Positions 12,550 to 23,800 of a stretch of DNA of 64,000 bases are shown here, one piece after another. This stretch comes from Drechmeria coniospora. Taxonomy: Eukaryota; Ascomycota; Sordariomycetes; Hypocreales; Ophiocordycipitaceae. The notes beneath the pieces are model-generated. The model did no database searches and was not told where the DNA came from. It saw nothing but the letters and a program-made list of their open reading frames with translations. Each line of letters begins with the position of its first letter. The stretch's first letter is position 1. A program made the translations under genes and the position numbers. The DNA lies in assembly GCF_001625195.1 (NCBI RefSeq), contig NC_054389.1, positions 6,010,520 to 6,074,519 of the forward strand. The letters are read 5' to 3'.

Positions 12550-13944
12550 GACGGGACGCGGCAAGCGCAGGATAACGATACAGGTCAAATGCCGCACGAC
12601 CTCGCTAGCGCCCTGATGTTGATGAACGACCCTTTCTTCCCATCTCGGTGAGCGTGCCGGCCCGTCGATGGATGGATGCCGTCGGCGGGAGTGGCCGTTC
12701 CTAGCAGATTACCGTCTTCGTGGGTGACGGACAACTGGGAACTTGTCTGGGCCCGACGATGTCGTCTACTATGCGTTGCGTGACGAGCTCTGCACGACTG
12801 GAGTTGAACTTGGGTTCCGGACGACGATGAAAACCGACGCAGCGCCTGGCCTCGTTTCTTTCGGTTCCTCGTTCGTCGTCGCCGAAACCTCCGCCACCGG
12901 CCTTTTTCTCGTACTCTTCCTTCTTCTTCTACAATGTACGTTTCGCAGTATTTTCTGCGCGTCACACGCACATCAAAAGGTGTCGGGCACGAGAGGGCTT
13001 GCGTTGAGTCGATGCATTTCGCGAGCCTTGTGCGCTAGCTAGCCTGGTGGAGGAAGGCATTCTTGTAGTTATTAGTTGGTATTGCCAGGATCAATTCGAG
13101 CGGTAGCTGCAGAAAACGGAGGCTACAATATCGAGCAGCAACTTTGTCCGCAAAGCACGACGAAGCATTCTAACCGCTTCGCAACGGCGTTACACACACA
13201 TATTATATCCTAACTCGGGCACATGGAAACGCCCAGCATCGTTCGCTCTCCCGTCCTCAGCGTCAACGACTCTGCATGTACCTGGACGTAAAAGACAGCA
13301 CATGATAGTAATGACAGGGCAGTACTTGTAAGTACAGCACGGAGTACTCCGTATAGTACGTGCAGTTAAGTAGTCATCGTATTTAATACTTCGTTTTTTC
13401 AAGAATCGTCGACAAATCCGGGCGAAAGAAGCTGCAAAGTGGGTGGACAACGGTGTAAGTCGCCTCGGCCAATCAGCAGCCATTTTGGTGGGCCCTGCTG
13501 GCGGGGTGCGTCGCACCGCCCAGTAAGGTTTAGCGTAGAAATTGGGAAGCATCGCTAACCTTCCCGAGATAAACAACATTAAACGGCAAGGCAAGTCTCT
13601 CTTCCACGCCTCCAAACTAGCATCGTCAATCCACGACCCGCAGGCTACCACCACCTTCCCCCCCTCGCCCCGGCGCCCTCCGCCGCCTGCCATCGAACTG
13701 CATCGTCGCGAACTGAGCGCGGCATTTGACGAGAAACCCTTGATGCGCAAGCTCGCTAGCCCGATGCAAGGCTATTGACGCGACTTCACTGCCTGTCGAG
13801 AGCTGGTCCTGCTACGCGACGACAAAGTTGAAGCAAAGCTCGTCGAAGGAAAAAAGAAAGGGAAAAGCGGAAAGGAAATCGAAAAACAAGCGGCGGGCTC
13901 GCACAAGCCAGTGACGGTCGTGTGCCATCGTGTGCCCGCCATCC
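12550..13944. other. Intergenic spacer
   Basis: This holds the bZIP 3' region and the Dsn1 promoter. ORFs at 12585-12971 (-), 12743-13042 (+) and 13190-13750 (-) show no family signal. A small GTAC patch with actccgtatagtacgtgc lies at 13310-13370, including the palindrome-like cggagtactccg. Nothing else is supported. Confidence 0.55.
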
Positions 13945-15609
13945 ATGTCGACCCTCGTGGCGACTCGACAGGCGCTGGAAATCCTTAGCATGAACGACCA
14001 GCAGAAGCGCCGATCGAGCAAGCGGCTTGCGGGTAGGTATTCCGGCGGGCGATTGGCGTAACCGTTCTTGGATGCATGGTGGGAAATGCTGACGATTCAT
14101 CCAATAGCCGCGACCGAATACGAGGAGGATGATGACTTCCAGTTCGTTCGGAAATCGAAACGGCAGAAGTCGGATGAGGGGGAATCGGGGAGGAAACTGG
14201 GCCCCGGGCGCCCGTCGGTCAAGGACAGGGCCGTCAAAGAAACGAGCACACGCAGAGAGCCGGCCGAGACTGCGAGTTCCACAGCAGCAACGACAAAGGG
14301 CACCGCGACGAGGAGATCTTCACGGCGGAAACAGAGCATCGATGAGCCTCCTCCAGACGAAGCGCACTTGATGGTTCCGAAACGACCAACGCGACAGAGC
14401 AAACGGCTATCGGGCGAGCCAAGGGCGGAGGAAAGAATAGCCAGTGGCGCATCGCGCATGCAGGGCCGTGCCTCTGCCTTGGTGGCTTCCCTGGTGGAGG
14501 AGGCGAAGGAAGAGGAAGAGGCCGACGAAATGAGGGAATCGACGGCGCTGGCACAAGTCCAATCGACAAAGATTTCTCTTCCGATGAGCGACACACCCAT
14601 CATCAGCCGCAACAAGGACATGCGCAAAAAGGGAAACTCCAATCGGAGGAGCAGTCTCGGGTCGCGGGGCCGCAGAGCGAGCTCGTTGATTGAGAGCGGC
14701 CAGACGGCGATTCCGCATCGCGAGGTCGATCCTACAGCCTTCTACAAGCACATCGGCGCTGACTTGATGGAACCGAGGAGGATGAAGCAACTGCTCATGT
14801 GGTGCGGAGAGCGCGCCTTGTCGGAAAAGCCGCCTCTTGGGACGCCGAATGCGAATGCCATCCTCGGAGGTAAGTGCATCCGATACGGTGGAAGGGGTCA
14901 ATCATTCACCGCTGACGGTTCGTTGTAGCTCGTGCGATACAGGACCAACTACTTAAGGATTTCGCATCTCGGTCGGAGTTTTCCGACTGGTTTGCCAGGG
15001 ACGATGAGGGTGCACCGACGCCGAAGATCATCTTGAAGCCAAATCCCCGAAACATAGAAATGGACGAGAAGCTGGCGACGCTACAGGAGAAAGTAGAGAG
15101 GTCGGTAGCTCCTCATCTGTTGCAGTTGACGGAGGAAGAATGGACGCTAATCACGACTTGACTCTAGATTACGGGAGGAAAAAGCAGCTTGGCAGGCGAT
15201 GAAGAAACTGCGAGTGGAGGAGCCTATACTATTTTCAGACGAGACAGAAACGGACCAGATCATCCTGCCGGATTTTGATCTTCTTGATGCTGAGGAGGGC
15301 GAAATACGAGGTTATCTAGCAGACGAAGCCAATTCGTTCGCGAGCATACGGTCCAAAACGGAGTCGAGGCTGCGGGAAATTCAGTCTCGATTGGAATTCG
15401 AGACAGATCAGCTGGCCGACTATGTACACAAACTGGAGCAGCGAGTCTTGGTGGCTGGCAAGGAGGCAGATGGGGTGCTCCGAGCCAGCGCAGGACGACT
15501 GCGAGAGCGCGAGCAGCGCGAGAGGACGAAAGTGGGGACGAGGGATATGCCCATGATGGAGGTGCTCAGAGGCTTAAGCAGCATCCTTCCCGAGGGCAAC
15601 GGTGGATGA
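13945..15609 (+). CDS. dsn1: Kinetochore MIND/Mis12-complex subunit Dsn1 (Mis13)
   Basis: Structural subunit of the Mis12/MIND complex, which links the inner kinetochore to Ndc80 and Spc105. Exons are 13945-14032, 14108-14869, 14929-15100 and 15168-15609. All have GT-AG introns and consistent phases, giving 487 residues. The N-terminus (RRSSKRLA, then a DDDFQFVR acidic/aromatic patch) and the Ser/Lys/Arg-rich disordered half to about residue 215 fit Mis13 proteins. The conserved domain starts at the helix around FYKHIGADLMEPRRMKQLL. It continues through an EFSDWFAR segment and two coiled coils (about residues 325-365 and 395-455). The protein ends after a DMPMMEVLRGLSSIL helix. The large 14068-14928 open frame reads through an intron and is not the true start. 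An alternative internal Met would lose the SKRLA motif. Identification rests on overall architecture and remembered motifs. Confidence 0.82.
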
Positions 15610-16149
15610 CGACGCGTCGGGTGTCACGTACCATACGGACGAGCTCTGGCTTCTAACGAGACTGATGACGAGACGAGGCGCTTGATATTTTGCAGGGCAT
15701 ATTTCCTTGCCATGCCACGGCTGGCCGGTGCACCTTTTGCTGTACATATCTGGTGGAAGAGAGCGAGAGAGAGGGAGGGAGGGAGAGAGAGAGAGAGACA
15801 GAGAGAGAGAGCAAGGAAGAGAGAGAGCGAGAGAGAGCGTGAGAGAGTCCAGTCGGGATTGTTGGATACGGCTTGGACATCGAAACCCTGGGCACAGGTT
15901 TTTCCCCCTATCTTTTTAATTTCTTCATCGAGGAGAGCAGGCAAGATGCTGCGCAGGGCTCTGGCGCAGGAGTCTCGTCCGTTGTCGGTTGAATATTTCT
16001 ACCGGTGCATCGAATGAAAGAGAACGAGTCATGCACATATTCGCGTCTGGCCGCCACCTGCTTCTTTCCACACCATTGCCGATTCGCATCCCCGATGCCG
16101 CGTGACATGATGTGACATGACGTGAAAATTTAGTGTCGTGAGCTCCATG
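15610..16149. other. Convergent intergenic spacer with a GA-rich microsatellite
   Basis: 3' regions of Dsn1 (+) and the SDH assembly factor (-). Apart from the purine tract at 15762-15850 I see only short ORFs that are projections of that tract. Confidence 0.6.
15762..15850. repeat. (GA)n purine microsatellite, imperfect
   Basis: About 90 bases of GA dinucleotides interrupted by GGGA, GACA and GCGA. On the other strand it reads as TC repeats, producing artefactual Ser/Leu-rich ORFs. Confidence 0.85.
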
Positions 16150-16974
16150 CTACTTCTCATCGAGGGCAGGCATGAAGGCCATGCCTTTGCCGCTGCCGTT
16201 ACCATCACCACCATCGACGCTTCGCTCGCGCACGTGCTCCCTCAAGAGCGAAAGGATTTCGCTTCCACGCCATCGGGTGGGCACCGGGCGGTACGCGGGC
16301 TTAAAGTTGCCTATTGTTTGCGCCCATTCGCCGACGGGGGGGGACGGCCGGACAAGGGCGTCATCGTCAGGTTTGGACGTGGGCATGGACGTCGCCGCCG
16401 CGTCATCAGAGGGGTTTGTGGACATGTAGCCATCGGCGGGTTCGCGCTGCGTCGCCCAGTAGTAGAGGTCCCAATCGTTCTCATCCAGGAGACGATCGTA
16501 TTCGTTGAGCAGGGGGCCGGCCATCGTGGGGAGATGCTTCGCGGCAAAGGTGGAGAGGAGGAGATCGGATTCGAGAGTGCCGCGCTTGCGCGACTGGTCT
16601 GGTCAAGCGTCCAGCATTAGCCGATCGGTCAAACCAGTGGTGATGGCGAGCGCGAATGCAAACATGGAGGTGGAAGAGAGAACAGGAGGAGAGGATGACA
16701 AGGACATACAGACGAGGCGTGCGCGCTTGGTCCCGTCGTCCTCGCCTGTGCGGCGAAGCGGCTCGATGCGAAACTGGGCACCCTCAAGCTCGCCGACGCC
16801 GAGCTCGCGGGAAGGTGGAGCAGAAGGGTCGCCGGCGCCAGTGCTGGCTCTCGAGTTGCTGCTGCTGCTGCTGTGACGGTACGACGGAAGGAGGAGGATG
16901 GGATGCGCCGTGATCTGCTGGGGTCTCAAGACGGTGCGTCGGGCCGCCATGACGCTGTGACGGAGAGTCGCCAT
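16150..16974 (-). CDS. SDH5: Succinate dehydrogenase assembly factor 2 (Sdh5/SDHAF2), mitochondrial
   Basis: Promotes covalent FAD attachment to the SDH flavoprotein subunit in the mitochondrial matrix. Exons are 16974-16710 and 16598-16150, with a GT-AG intron of 111 bases. The split tyrosine codon (t|ac) gives [18 protein letters not shown], the signature block of the family. It is followed by [20 protein letters not shown], also typical. The product is 237 residues. About 85 residues are N-terminal: an Arg-rich presequence ([20 protein letters not shown]) and a Ser-rich linker. The C-terminal extension after about residue 150 is Ser/Pro/Asp-rich, then [16 protein letters not shown] and a Gly-rich tail. 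A second ATG at 16950 is an alternative start that would shorten the presequence by 8 residues. Confidence 0.9.
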
Positions 16975-17748
16975 TGAGGGCCGGACTTCTCGGAGGAAGC
17001 GCGCTCGTGCTCGTGCTCGGTATGCTGAACTGGCGCTCTTGTAAATGTTTCCTTTGGCGATTTTGCGTGGTGACGAGGTTGGGATTCGTGGGAAAGGTAT
17101 GTGAGTTTTCAACATCTACGTACATAGATTGGATGTCGGCATAGTTAATTACCAATAGCCGACAGGATGCAGGTACATGTACAAGGCACTCCGTACTACG
17201 GAGCAAATGAGTTACTATGGGTTAGTGAGATAGTAGGCACTTAGGTCGCCACCCACCATCATGGTCGGCCCGTCGTGCCGAGAGCTCCGCTGAGCTTTCA
17301 CACGGTGTCTGCACTGAGACGCAGTGATCATATTCATCTTGCGCAGATAGAACTTGCTTGGGATTCACAGTGTCCCTCGTTCGCGCTACGTTTATATGTC
17401 AAGGAACAAGAGGCATTGATGCCGTGTTCTCTGTACGCAAAAGCAAAGGGTATGGACGATTTCGAGCACATCACACACCACAGCGGAGGATCAAAGTGAG
17501 GAAAGTCAAAATCAGGAGCTCGTGCTACCTTTCTTCCATCTTCATTCCACTGAAACTCCATCGTTGGTCGTGATGTACAAGTCTCAGCATATCCCGGATG
17601 CGCATCGAAACGTCCGTGACACTCTTCGTACGGCAAACCGACATACAGTAGCCCCTTCTTGGGTTTGGAGAAGCTTTCCTCTCCACATCCATGCCATCTC
17701 GGTGGCAGTAGTATCCGCTCCGCCAGCGTGAATGAGCCTTCGCCTTGT
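16975..17748. other. Intergenic spacer between SDH5 and Erv25
   Basis: SDH5 promoter and Erv25 3' region. One small GTAC patch (gtacatgtacaaggcactcc) lies near 17172-17200. The ORFs covering 17275-17731 have no domain signature. Confidence 0.55.
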
Positions 17749-18613
17749 TTAGATGAGGTGCTTGGACCGGAAGTAGGCGCGAAGGTACATGATCTGCCAG
17801 CCCCAGAGGGCGATGAGGAGCCAAGTGGTGCCGATGCCGAACCACTTGACACGTGCATTGGTGCTCTCGTTTGTGTCGCGTAGCCTCTGCTCGCGGAAGC
17901 GCAGGTAGTCCATTTCGTGCACCACTTCGGCTGTGAGTTCTTCGATCCGCCGCAGGTCGGCCTCGACCGGCTTGAGCTTCTCCGTCGCCTGTATGGCAGA
18001 CCAATCCTTGGCATCGGCGCCGATGTCGATGTCGAGCTCGACCGGTCGGGAGGCCGGATTCGGTCGTCGGGCTGCATCAATATTATGTCAGAGTTGCCCG
18101 TCACGGTACAAGGCGGCGATACGAGGGACACATACTGTCGGTGTAGACGTTTTCGAAGCAAACCTCAAAGGCCGTTTCCGAGTGTGATGTGAAGACAGAT
18201 CTTGACTCGCCAACGACGTCTCGAGGCCTGGCGTACTCGTTGCCCAATGTATCTCGAATCTGTATCCTTGTTACCCCAGGCTCCGTGTGTGAATGCCACT
18301 TCTCCATCCGTCATCTCGTCACGTCCCCTGCGCCGTCCGCCACTTCCGCAGGAAGAAAGAAAGAAGGGGGGGTGGGGAGGTGACGCACGTGAATGTTGAC
18401 CATCATGCCGTCGCCCTTGGTTCCGCCGACCGTGGCCGTGACGACCACCAAAGTTTCCTGACCGACAAAGTTACGGATGCACCTCTCCTTCGCATGGCTC
18501 TCGGCTCCTGCGTGAGCGACGAGCTCAAACTTGAGCGCCTCGGCTGCGCAGACGAGCAGCAGCAGGCTGGTAATCCATTGCAGGAGCGAATTCGGGGGCG
18601 AAGCCATGGCCAT
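17749..18613 (-). CDS. erv25: p24-family COPII cargo receptor Erv25
   Basis: Type I membrane protein of the emp24/gp25L/p24 family, cycling between ER and Golgi in COPII/COPI vesicles, normally in a hetero-oligomer with Emp24. Exons are 18613-18389, 18259-18136 and 18071-17749, giving 223 residues. A signal peptide is visible ([18 protein letters not shown]), followed at once by [19 protein letters not shown], the start of the GOLD domain. Downstream are CFENVYTD and the delta-p24 block [20 protein letters not shown] coiled coil precedes one membrane span ([20 protein letters not shown]). The cytosolic tail [10 protein letters not shown] has an aromatic sorting motif and a basic residue. Intron 1 removes the apparent read-through that extends the frame in exon 1, and its acceptor gatacag|att keeps phase 0. 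Start alternatives are ATG 18613 or 18607; both lie before the signal peptide. Confidence 0.93.
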
Positions 18614-19183
18614 CGTGCGTTGTCGTTGTCGCAAGGAACGCTGCTGGGAATGGTGAGGGCCAGAAAGGAGATGGAGGGTTTGGTTGCCAACTTGGGGCAG
18701 TAGTCGGTAAGTAACTTCCAAACTGAAAGGTGTCGCGTTGGCTAAGCTCAGCAGCACCAGTAGCCATCGGGGCTGGCCAATCAACGAACGGCCTCGCACG
18801 CCGCTCGTGCTGCTAGTAGATACATGTAAGTACTTGCTATTGCCAGGACTAGCACATGCACACCAACCAGTGGTAGGAGTGTACTGGAAAGCACAGCCTT
18901 AGCCAATCAGACAGCCATCCAGAACTTCCTGTGTCACGTGTGGGGCCAGCCTTGCCTTCGAACGCTTGTAATTGGCGCCGCCTTTCGCAGCTCTGCCGTT
19001 GGCCGCAAGGCTCCATTCGAGGCTGGCTTTAGGTAACCTTTACCTCTCCCGCTCAATATCAACGTCTACTTACACTCTCCCATACATCTTCAACATCACC
19101 TGCACGACAATCCCGGCCTACAAAGTAGCAGACACTTACTCAAGACTAAATAGACGGCGACACGCCGCCCATCAGTCGTCAAG
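18614..19183. promoter_or_regulatory. Divergent promoter region, Erv25 (-) / U1-C (+)
   Basis: 570 bases between the two start codons. It includes a short GTAC patch (acatgtaagtacttgctatt at 18824), a GCCAATCA-like element (agccaatcagacagcc at 18901) and pyrimidine-rich leader sequence before the U1-C ATG. No TATA box is obvious. Confidence 0.45.
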
Positions 19184-20210
19184 ATGCCCAAGTGTGAGTC
19201 AATCCTCCCACCATACTCGGATCATTTTCATTTTGGTTCTCTGCTGACCTGACTTGTTCTGCACCTTCCAGTCTTTTGTATGCCGTTTCCGCACCCGACC
19301 CCTTTCTTTATCGCGTTCCCGCTCTCACTGAGCCGTCGGAGAGTTGATAAATGCGCACATAGCCCACCCTGTTGGCTAATCATCAACCTATAGGCGACTA
19401 CTGCGACGTGTACCTCACGCACGACTCTATGAGTGTGCGCAAGGCTCACAACAGCGGCCGAAACCACATCCGTAACGTGGTAGAGTATTACCAGCGTAAG
19501 AGCCCCGTCAATCTGCCTAGTCCAACCAGATCCGTCGCCGAAACACTGCTAACGACGTTCTTGTCTCTTGCAGAGATCGGTCATGAAAAAGCCCAGTCGG
19601 TCATCGACTCCATCACCTCGTCCTACGCCGCTGAAGGCCAGGCCCACGCCAACCCCATGCTTCCGCAGAATCAACCTGGCGGCCAGGGCTTTCCTCCCCC
19701 TGGTTTTCCCGCCTTCCCAGGAGGCACGTTCTTCCCGGCCTTTGACCCCCCCCCCCCCCAAAAAAACCTGCAGTTAGGGAGCTGACCGATCGAATCTAGG
19801 TCCAGGTGCTCCACCACCCCCATTCCCCGGGATGCCCGGCATTCCGCGTTAGTCGAGCCCCAAAATGAAGCATATTCCTCTACCGATCCAGCCCTCAGCT
19901 AACAGACCCCCCCACAGCTCCCGGTCCTCCTGGTCGGGGCGTCCCTCCGATGCCACCGTTCCCAGGCCCCCCCGGCGTTAACGGCATGCCGCCAATACCT
20001 CCTCCCGGCGGACTTCCCTTCACAACTCCTCCCGGCGGCTTTCCGCCATTCCCACCACCGGGTGCTAACCCTCTTGGACCTCCTGGTACCCCGGGGGCTC
20101 CCCCCCCCAACTTCCCCGGCATGCCCGGCATGCCCCCTCCCGGACAGGGCTTCCCTCACCCCCCTTTCCCCCTGGGAAACTCGCAAGCACCCGGGCCAGA
20201 GAGACGTTGA
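19184..20210 (+). CDS. yhc1: U1 small nuclear ribonucleoprotein C (U1-C/Yhc1)
   Basis: U1 snRNP subunit that stabilises pairing of U1 with the 5' splice site. Exons 19184-19193, 19272-19277 (only tctttt), 19394-19495 and 19574 onward assemble [17 protein letters not shown] and [20 protein letters not shown], the diagnostic C2H2 matrin-type zinc finger. The chain continues [18 protein letters not shown]. The Pro/Gly/Met-rich tail is carried by 19800-19847 and 19918-20210 ([11 protein letters not shown] and similar), ending ERR. The first three introns are GT-AG and phase-consistent. The join between exon 4 and 19800 is uncertain. The frame meets a stop at 19783 after a run of 14 C and 7 A. A phase-1 donor is needed, either GT at 19703 or GC at 19724; an indel in the homopolymer is another explanation. 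The zinc-finger identity is secure. The tail splice is not. Confidence 0.9.
19272..19277 (+). other. Six-base microexon of the U1-C gene
   Basis: Between cttccag and gtatgc lies only tctttt. With t from exon 1 and gc from exon 3 it encodes Phe-Phe and the first base of the first zinc-binding Cys. Skipping it would remove two residues without shifting frame. Confidence 0.85.
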
Positions 20211-20870
20211 ACACGGCTCATCACTCATCGTAATACCATTCCTTGTTTTTTATTGCCAGCATGGGAGGCGAAGGCGGCGTTCGGTGTCGGCAAAAGGTCT
20301 TCTGTGCATTGAGGAATCAGAGACTAGATTTTGATGCAACTTGTAGGCTGCATCTAAATGAATCCATAGCTCTTCTTGCTCTTCCTACCAGAATAGGCAG
20401 GGAGTCTCTCGTACGAGGAATATGAATCATCGTCATGCATCATTTCACCCCAACGAAGCTGTCCTGAACCACATCCAAGCCACACATCACAATGCAACCC
20501 GTCGATCGCATGACCGCGCTTTTGCATCCCCAACGATTAGGTAGGACTACTGGCCCCTTGGCTCTAGAGCAATTGTATATACTGTACAGAACCCGAATCT
20601 GGGCCCGTCTATTCTCCAGCGCAGAAGAGTTGGGCTACATATAAAGCGAAACCAGAATCAGGTGCATCTTCTCCTTTCCAGGCCCATCGACCTAACTGCA
20701 CTAGCCCATAGTGTGCCCTTGCTTCGTATATAACATTAGCCATCACAAACCACGTACGCAGCCGCACGGGGTCTCCATCGTCAGTCATAATTATCCGCCA
20801 CGCCCCTGCCTCCAGTCCCGTTTTGCAATACCATGCCGATTCAACACCTGAAATAAGTCATCATGCGAGT
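20211..20870. other. Convergent intergenic spacer
   Basis: 3' regions of the U1-C gene and of the 1010-residue protein gene. AT-leaning, with no ORF above 60 codons that makes sense, and no RNA gene recognised. Confidence 0.6.
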
Positions 20871-23800
20871 TCAGATCAATGCTCTGCTGTCGTATGGCTG
20901 GTCCTTGGTGCTCATCGTCTTAATTACTTCATCAACTCCGTGACGAACTTCCTTGGGCCCACTGATCATCTGCCGAAGTTGTTGTGAACGCTTCTCCCGT
21001 CTCCGTTCGCTGAGCACCCGTGGCAGATTTTGCATCTCTTCAAAGCGGCTACTGATGGAAAACCGACGTAATCTTTTCTGGCTTGGTCGTCGTCGTACGA
21101 TTTGGCTTTGCCAGAAACGGTAGCGAGCCCCTTCGACTGGGCTTGGCGACGTACCGTCCAGTAGGCTCGCTCGTCGTCTCGTCGAGTCTGCGCTCGCCCG
21201 GCGTCGCATGACTCTAAGACTACCACTAGGAGTCCGCCGGATGGTGCGTCGCTCGGGGCTTGGCATGTTGCCGACTGGATATTGGTCGTCGCGGATAGGC
21301 ATGATCGCGAATGTACGCTTCATCCTTGCGCTGAGACTCCTTTTTGGCATCCGGGACCCATTGTTCACGACTGTGTGCAGGTGCACGTCGTCTTCGAAAC
21401 TGTGCTCATGGTTCTTATAGTCGCCGTCGCCCTCCTCTTTCGGCCACTGAGGCCGCCAATACGGATGCAGTTTGTCCTCATCCGTGAACTGTGCCATTTC
21501 CCGGTTGGCGAAATCGGCAACGTCACCGTCACCCCCTGCTGTGGTCGCTCCCAAAAGATAGCGGCCCTGCTTTGACAAGGAAAGCGTCCTTGTCAGAAGA
21601 CCAGGGAGCTTCGTTGATGTGGGAGGGTAGTCGACGGAATGACGACGGCGGCTCAGGGCTCTTCGAACAATGGATGGACGGCGACGAGGACTAGGCTGTG
21701 CAGGCCTTTCCTCTGCCGGCGTCGTGCCCGAAGGAGTCGCCGGGATGAAATTGATGGTCGGGGGGTACGTTGGCGGCTGTGGTGGTGGTCGAGGATTGCG
21801 GAGGGGAGAATCAACTTCATCGGAGGCAATCTGCTGAGGCGGGGTCACCATCCCTCCACCAGGGTTTGTCCTCGTAATCCTCGGGGGGCTGGCCGGTAAT
21901 TCCCTCGCTTGCGTCTCGTCAATTGTGCTGCCAGATGCCTCAGTCGACTTCTTTGATTGGTTGACGATGACGATGGAGGAATTCTGGTGGGGGTACATGT
22001 GAACGACGAGGGCTTCAGACACTTCGGGAGCCGTGCCAATCGTCTCAAAGGAAGCAATGCTGAAGGGGGTGTTCCTGGAAGAGATTCTCTTCGATGCAAA
22101 CCCGTCATCATGGCGACTAAGAGTGAAGTCTTGGCTCTCCCTTTGCTCAAACCGACTTGAGACGGACATCGGTGTCTGAGCGTCCATTCCTGGCAGAGGG
22201 CTATGATGGAGCTTTGGGTCGAGCAACACATTTTCTTCTGTTTCGCGCGACGGCGGCTGGTGAAAGCTGATGATAGCTGCAACGCTCTCCCTAGTCAAGG
22301 AAGCAGCTCGCGAGGTATTGCCGCTGCCACGAGCTGACAGAGACGAAGATCGCGCAGGGATGGACGGGGGAAAATCGATGGTCCTTGGGCCCAAGAGTTC
22401 TGTCGGGACTCGACTCCTACCTCGGTGGTTCGGTTCGGCCTCCAAATGGTCGCAGGGGTGCGTGTTTCGGGGTGGCAGACCATCGCTCATAGTCCTCCTC
22501 GATCGTCTGCTAGACGTAGATCGCAGGGAAGGCGTCTTGGTCGGCGGTAGTTTGCTCGAGGACAGCCGTTGCGGTATGATGACGACTGGTATTCCGCCGC
22601 TCTTCCATACTTCACGTCTTGCCCGCCCGCTGGATGAAGTGGGTGTGGTTGCATTTGACGTGCGGGGGTCGTCAGGTCGACATTCAGCCTCACGTCGCGT
22701 GCTAGGCAACGGTATCGAACGACGGCTCAAGTTGGTCCCGGTCCGGGCCGACACTTGGCACGTCATGCTGGGCTCTCGCAACACACTCTGCTTTTGGACT
22801 CGGCGAAGAGTTCTCTGTCGCTGAGGTGGAAGACCAACTGGATTAGTCTCAGTATTGACGGAACGCATAGAATTCATAGACTGGCTCGAAAACCGTCGAG
22901 TATCCGACCGCACCCTGGTCCCCGAATGCGCGAGGTCATGCTCGCGACTGGGAGAAGACGAATCCGCAACAGCACCCTCACGCCGCGATATTTGACGGGC
23001 ATATTTTGTTGCATTCGTCGGCGAGACGACGTCATACCTGCAAATTGCTTCGTGACCGATTTGACGAGCAACTCCCGTGGTGGTTGGGCGTTGGCATCTT
23101 TCCGACTTGTCAACTGGCTCCCTCTCGAGGCAGCTTGCCTGCAATCTGCCACATTCTTCTCTGGGAGGTGAGTCATGGGAAACAGTTGGTTTGATTTCCA
23201 GCTTTTCCAATGCCAGATCCAGCGTCGGGAGTTGGATAGTGCTTGTGGCCTTGCTGTCGGAGACGTGCCGGATTGCGGTTCGTGAGGTTGTTAGAGAACC
23301 ACTATCGTTTGGCCGAGTGGGATCGTCCTCGGGAGAAGAAAGCTCTTCTCGTGCCGTTTGGAAAGATTCGGTGCGCGAATCTGCCAGGGTATTCTTGGAT
23401 AGGCCGCGATCTCGCACTGACAGTCGCAAAGCTCGCGCGCGGGTCGCGGGGCCTGGGGGCGTGACGTCGGGAGTCGGGGGACTTCGCTGGTCGGGAGGAG
23501 TTGCTATAGGCCTGTGAGGTAAAGTTTGAGGGGTAATTAGGAGATGGCTGGTACTGATCGTCGGACTTGATGGTACGGCGGAATGGCTGCTGGAAGTTGT
23601 TCGAGAGTGATTCGGCGGAGTAGGAGGCGGGTCTGGACCTGAGCTTATCACCCTCGACTCGTGCTTCGGAGATCGGGGACTCGAAAGGTGCGAGTCGCCC
23701 GTTATGACAGCGGCCGTATCGACGATGATTCGGTACTTTTCTCGAACAAGCTGAGCATCATGGAACCTTGGATCATGGCGGGGTCGAGGGAGGGGTTTGT

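Noticed and set aside
15624..15944. Ser/Leu-rich minus ORFs downstream of Dsn1
   Set aside because: Translations of the GA/TC microsatellite.
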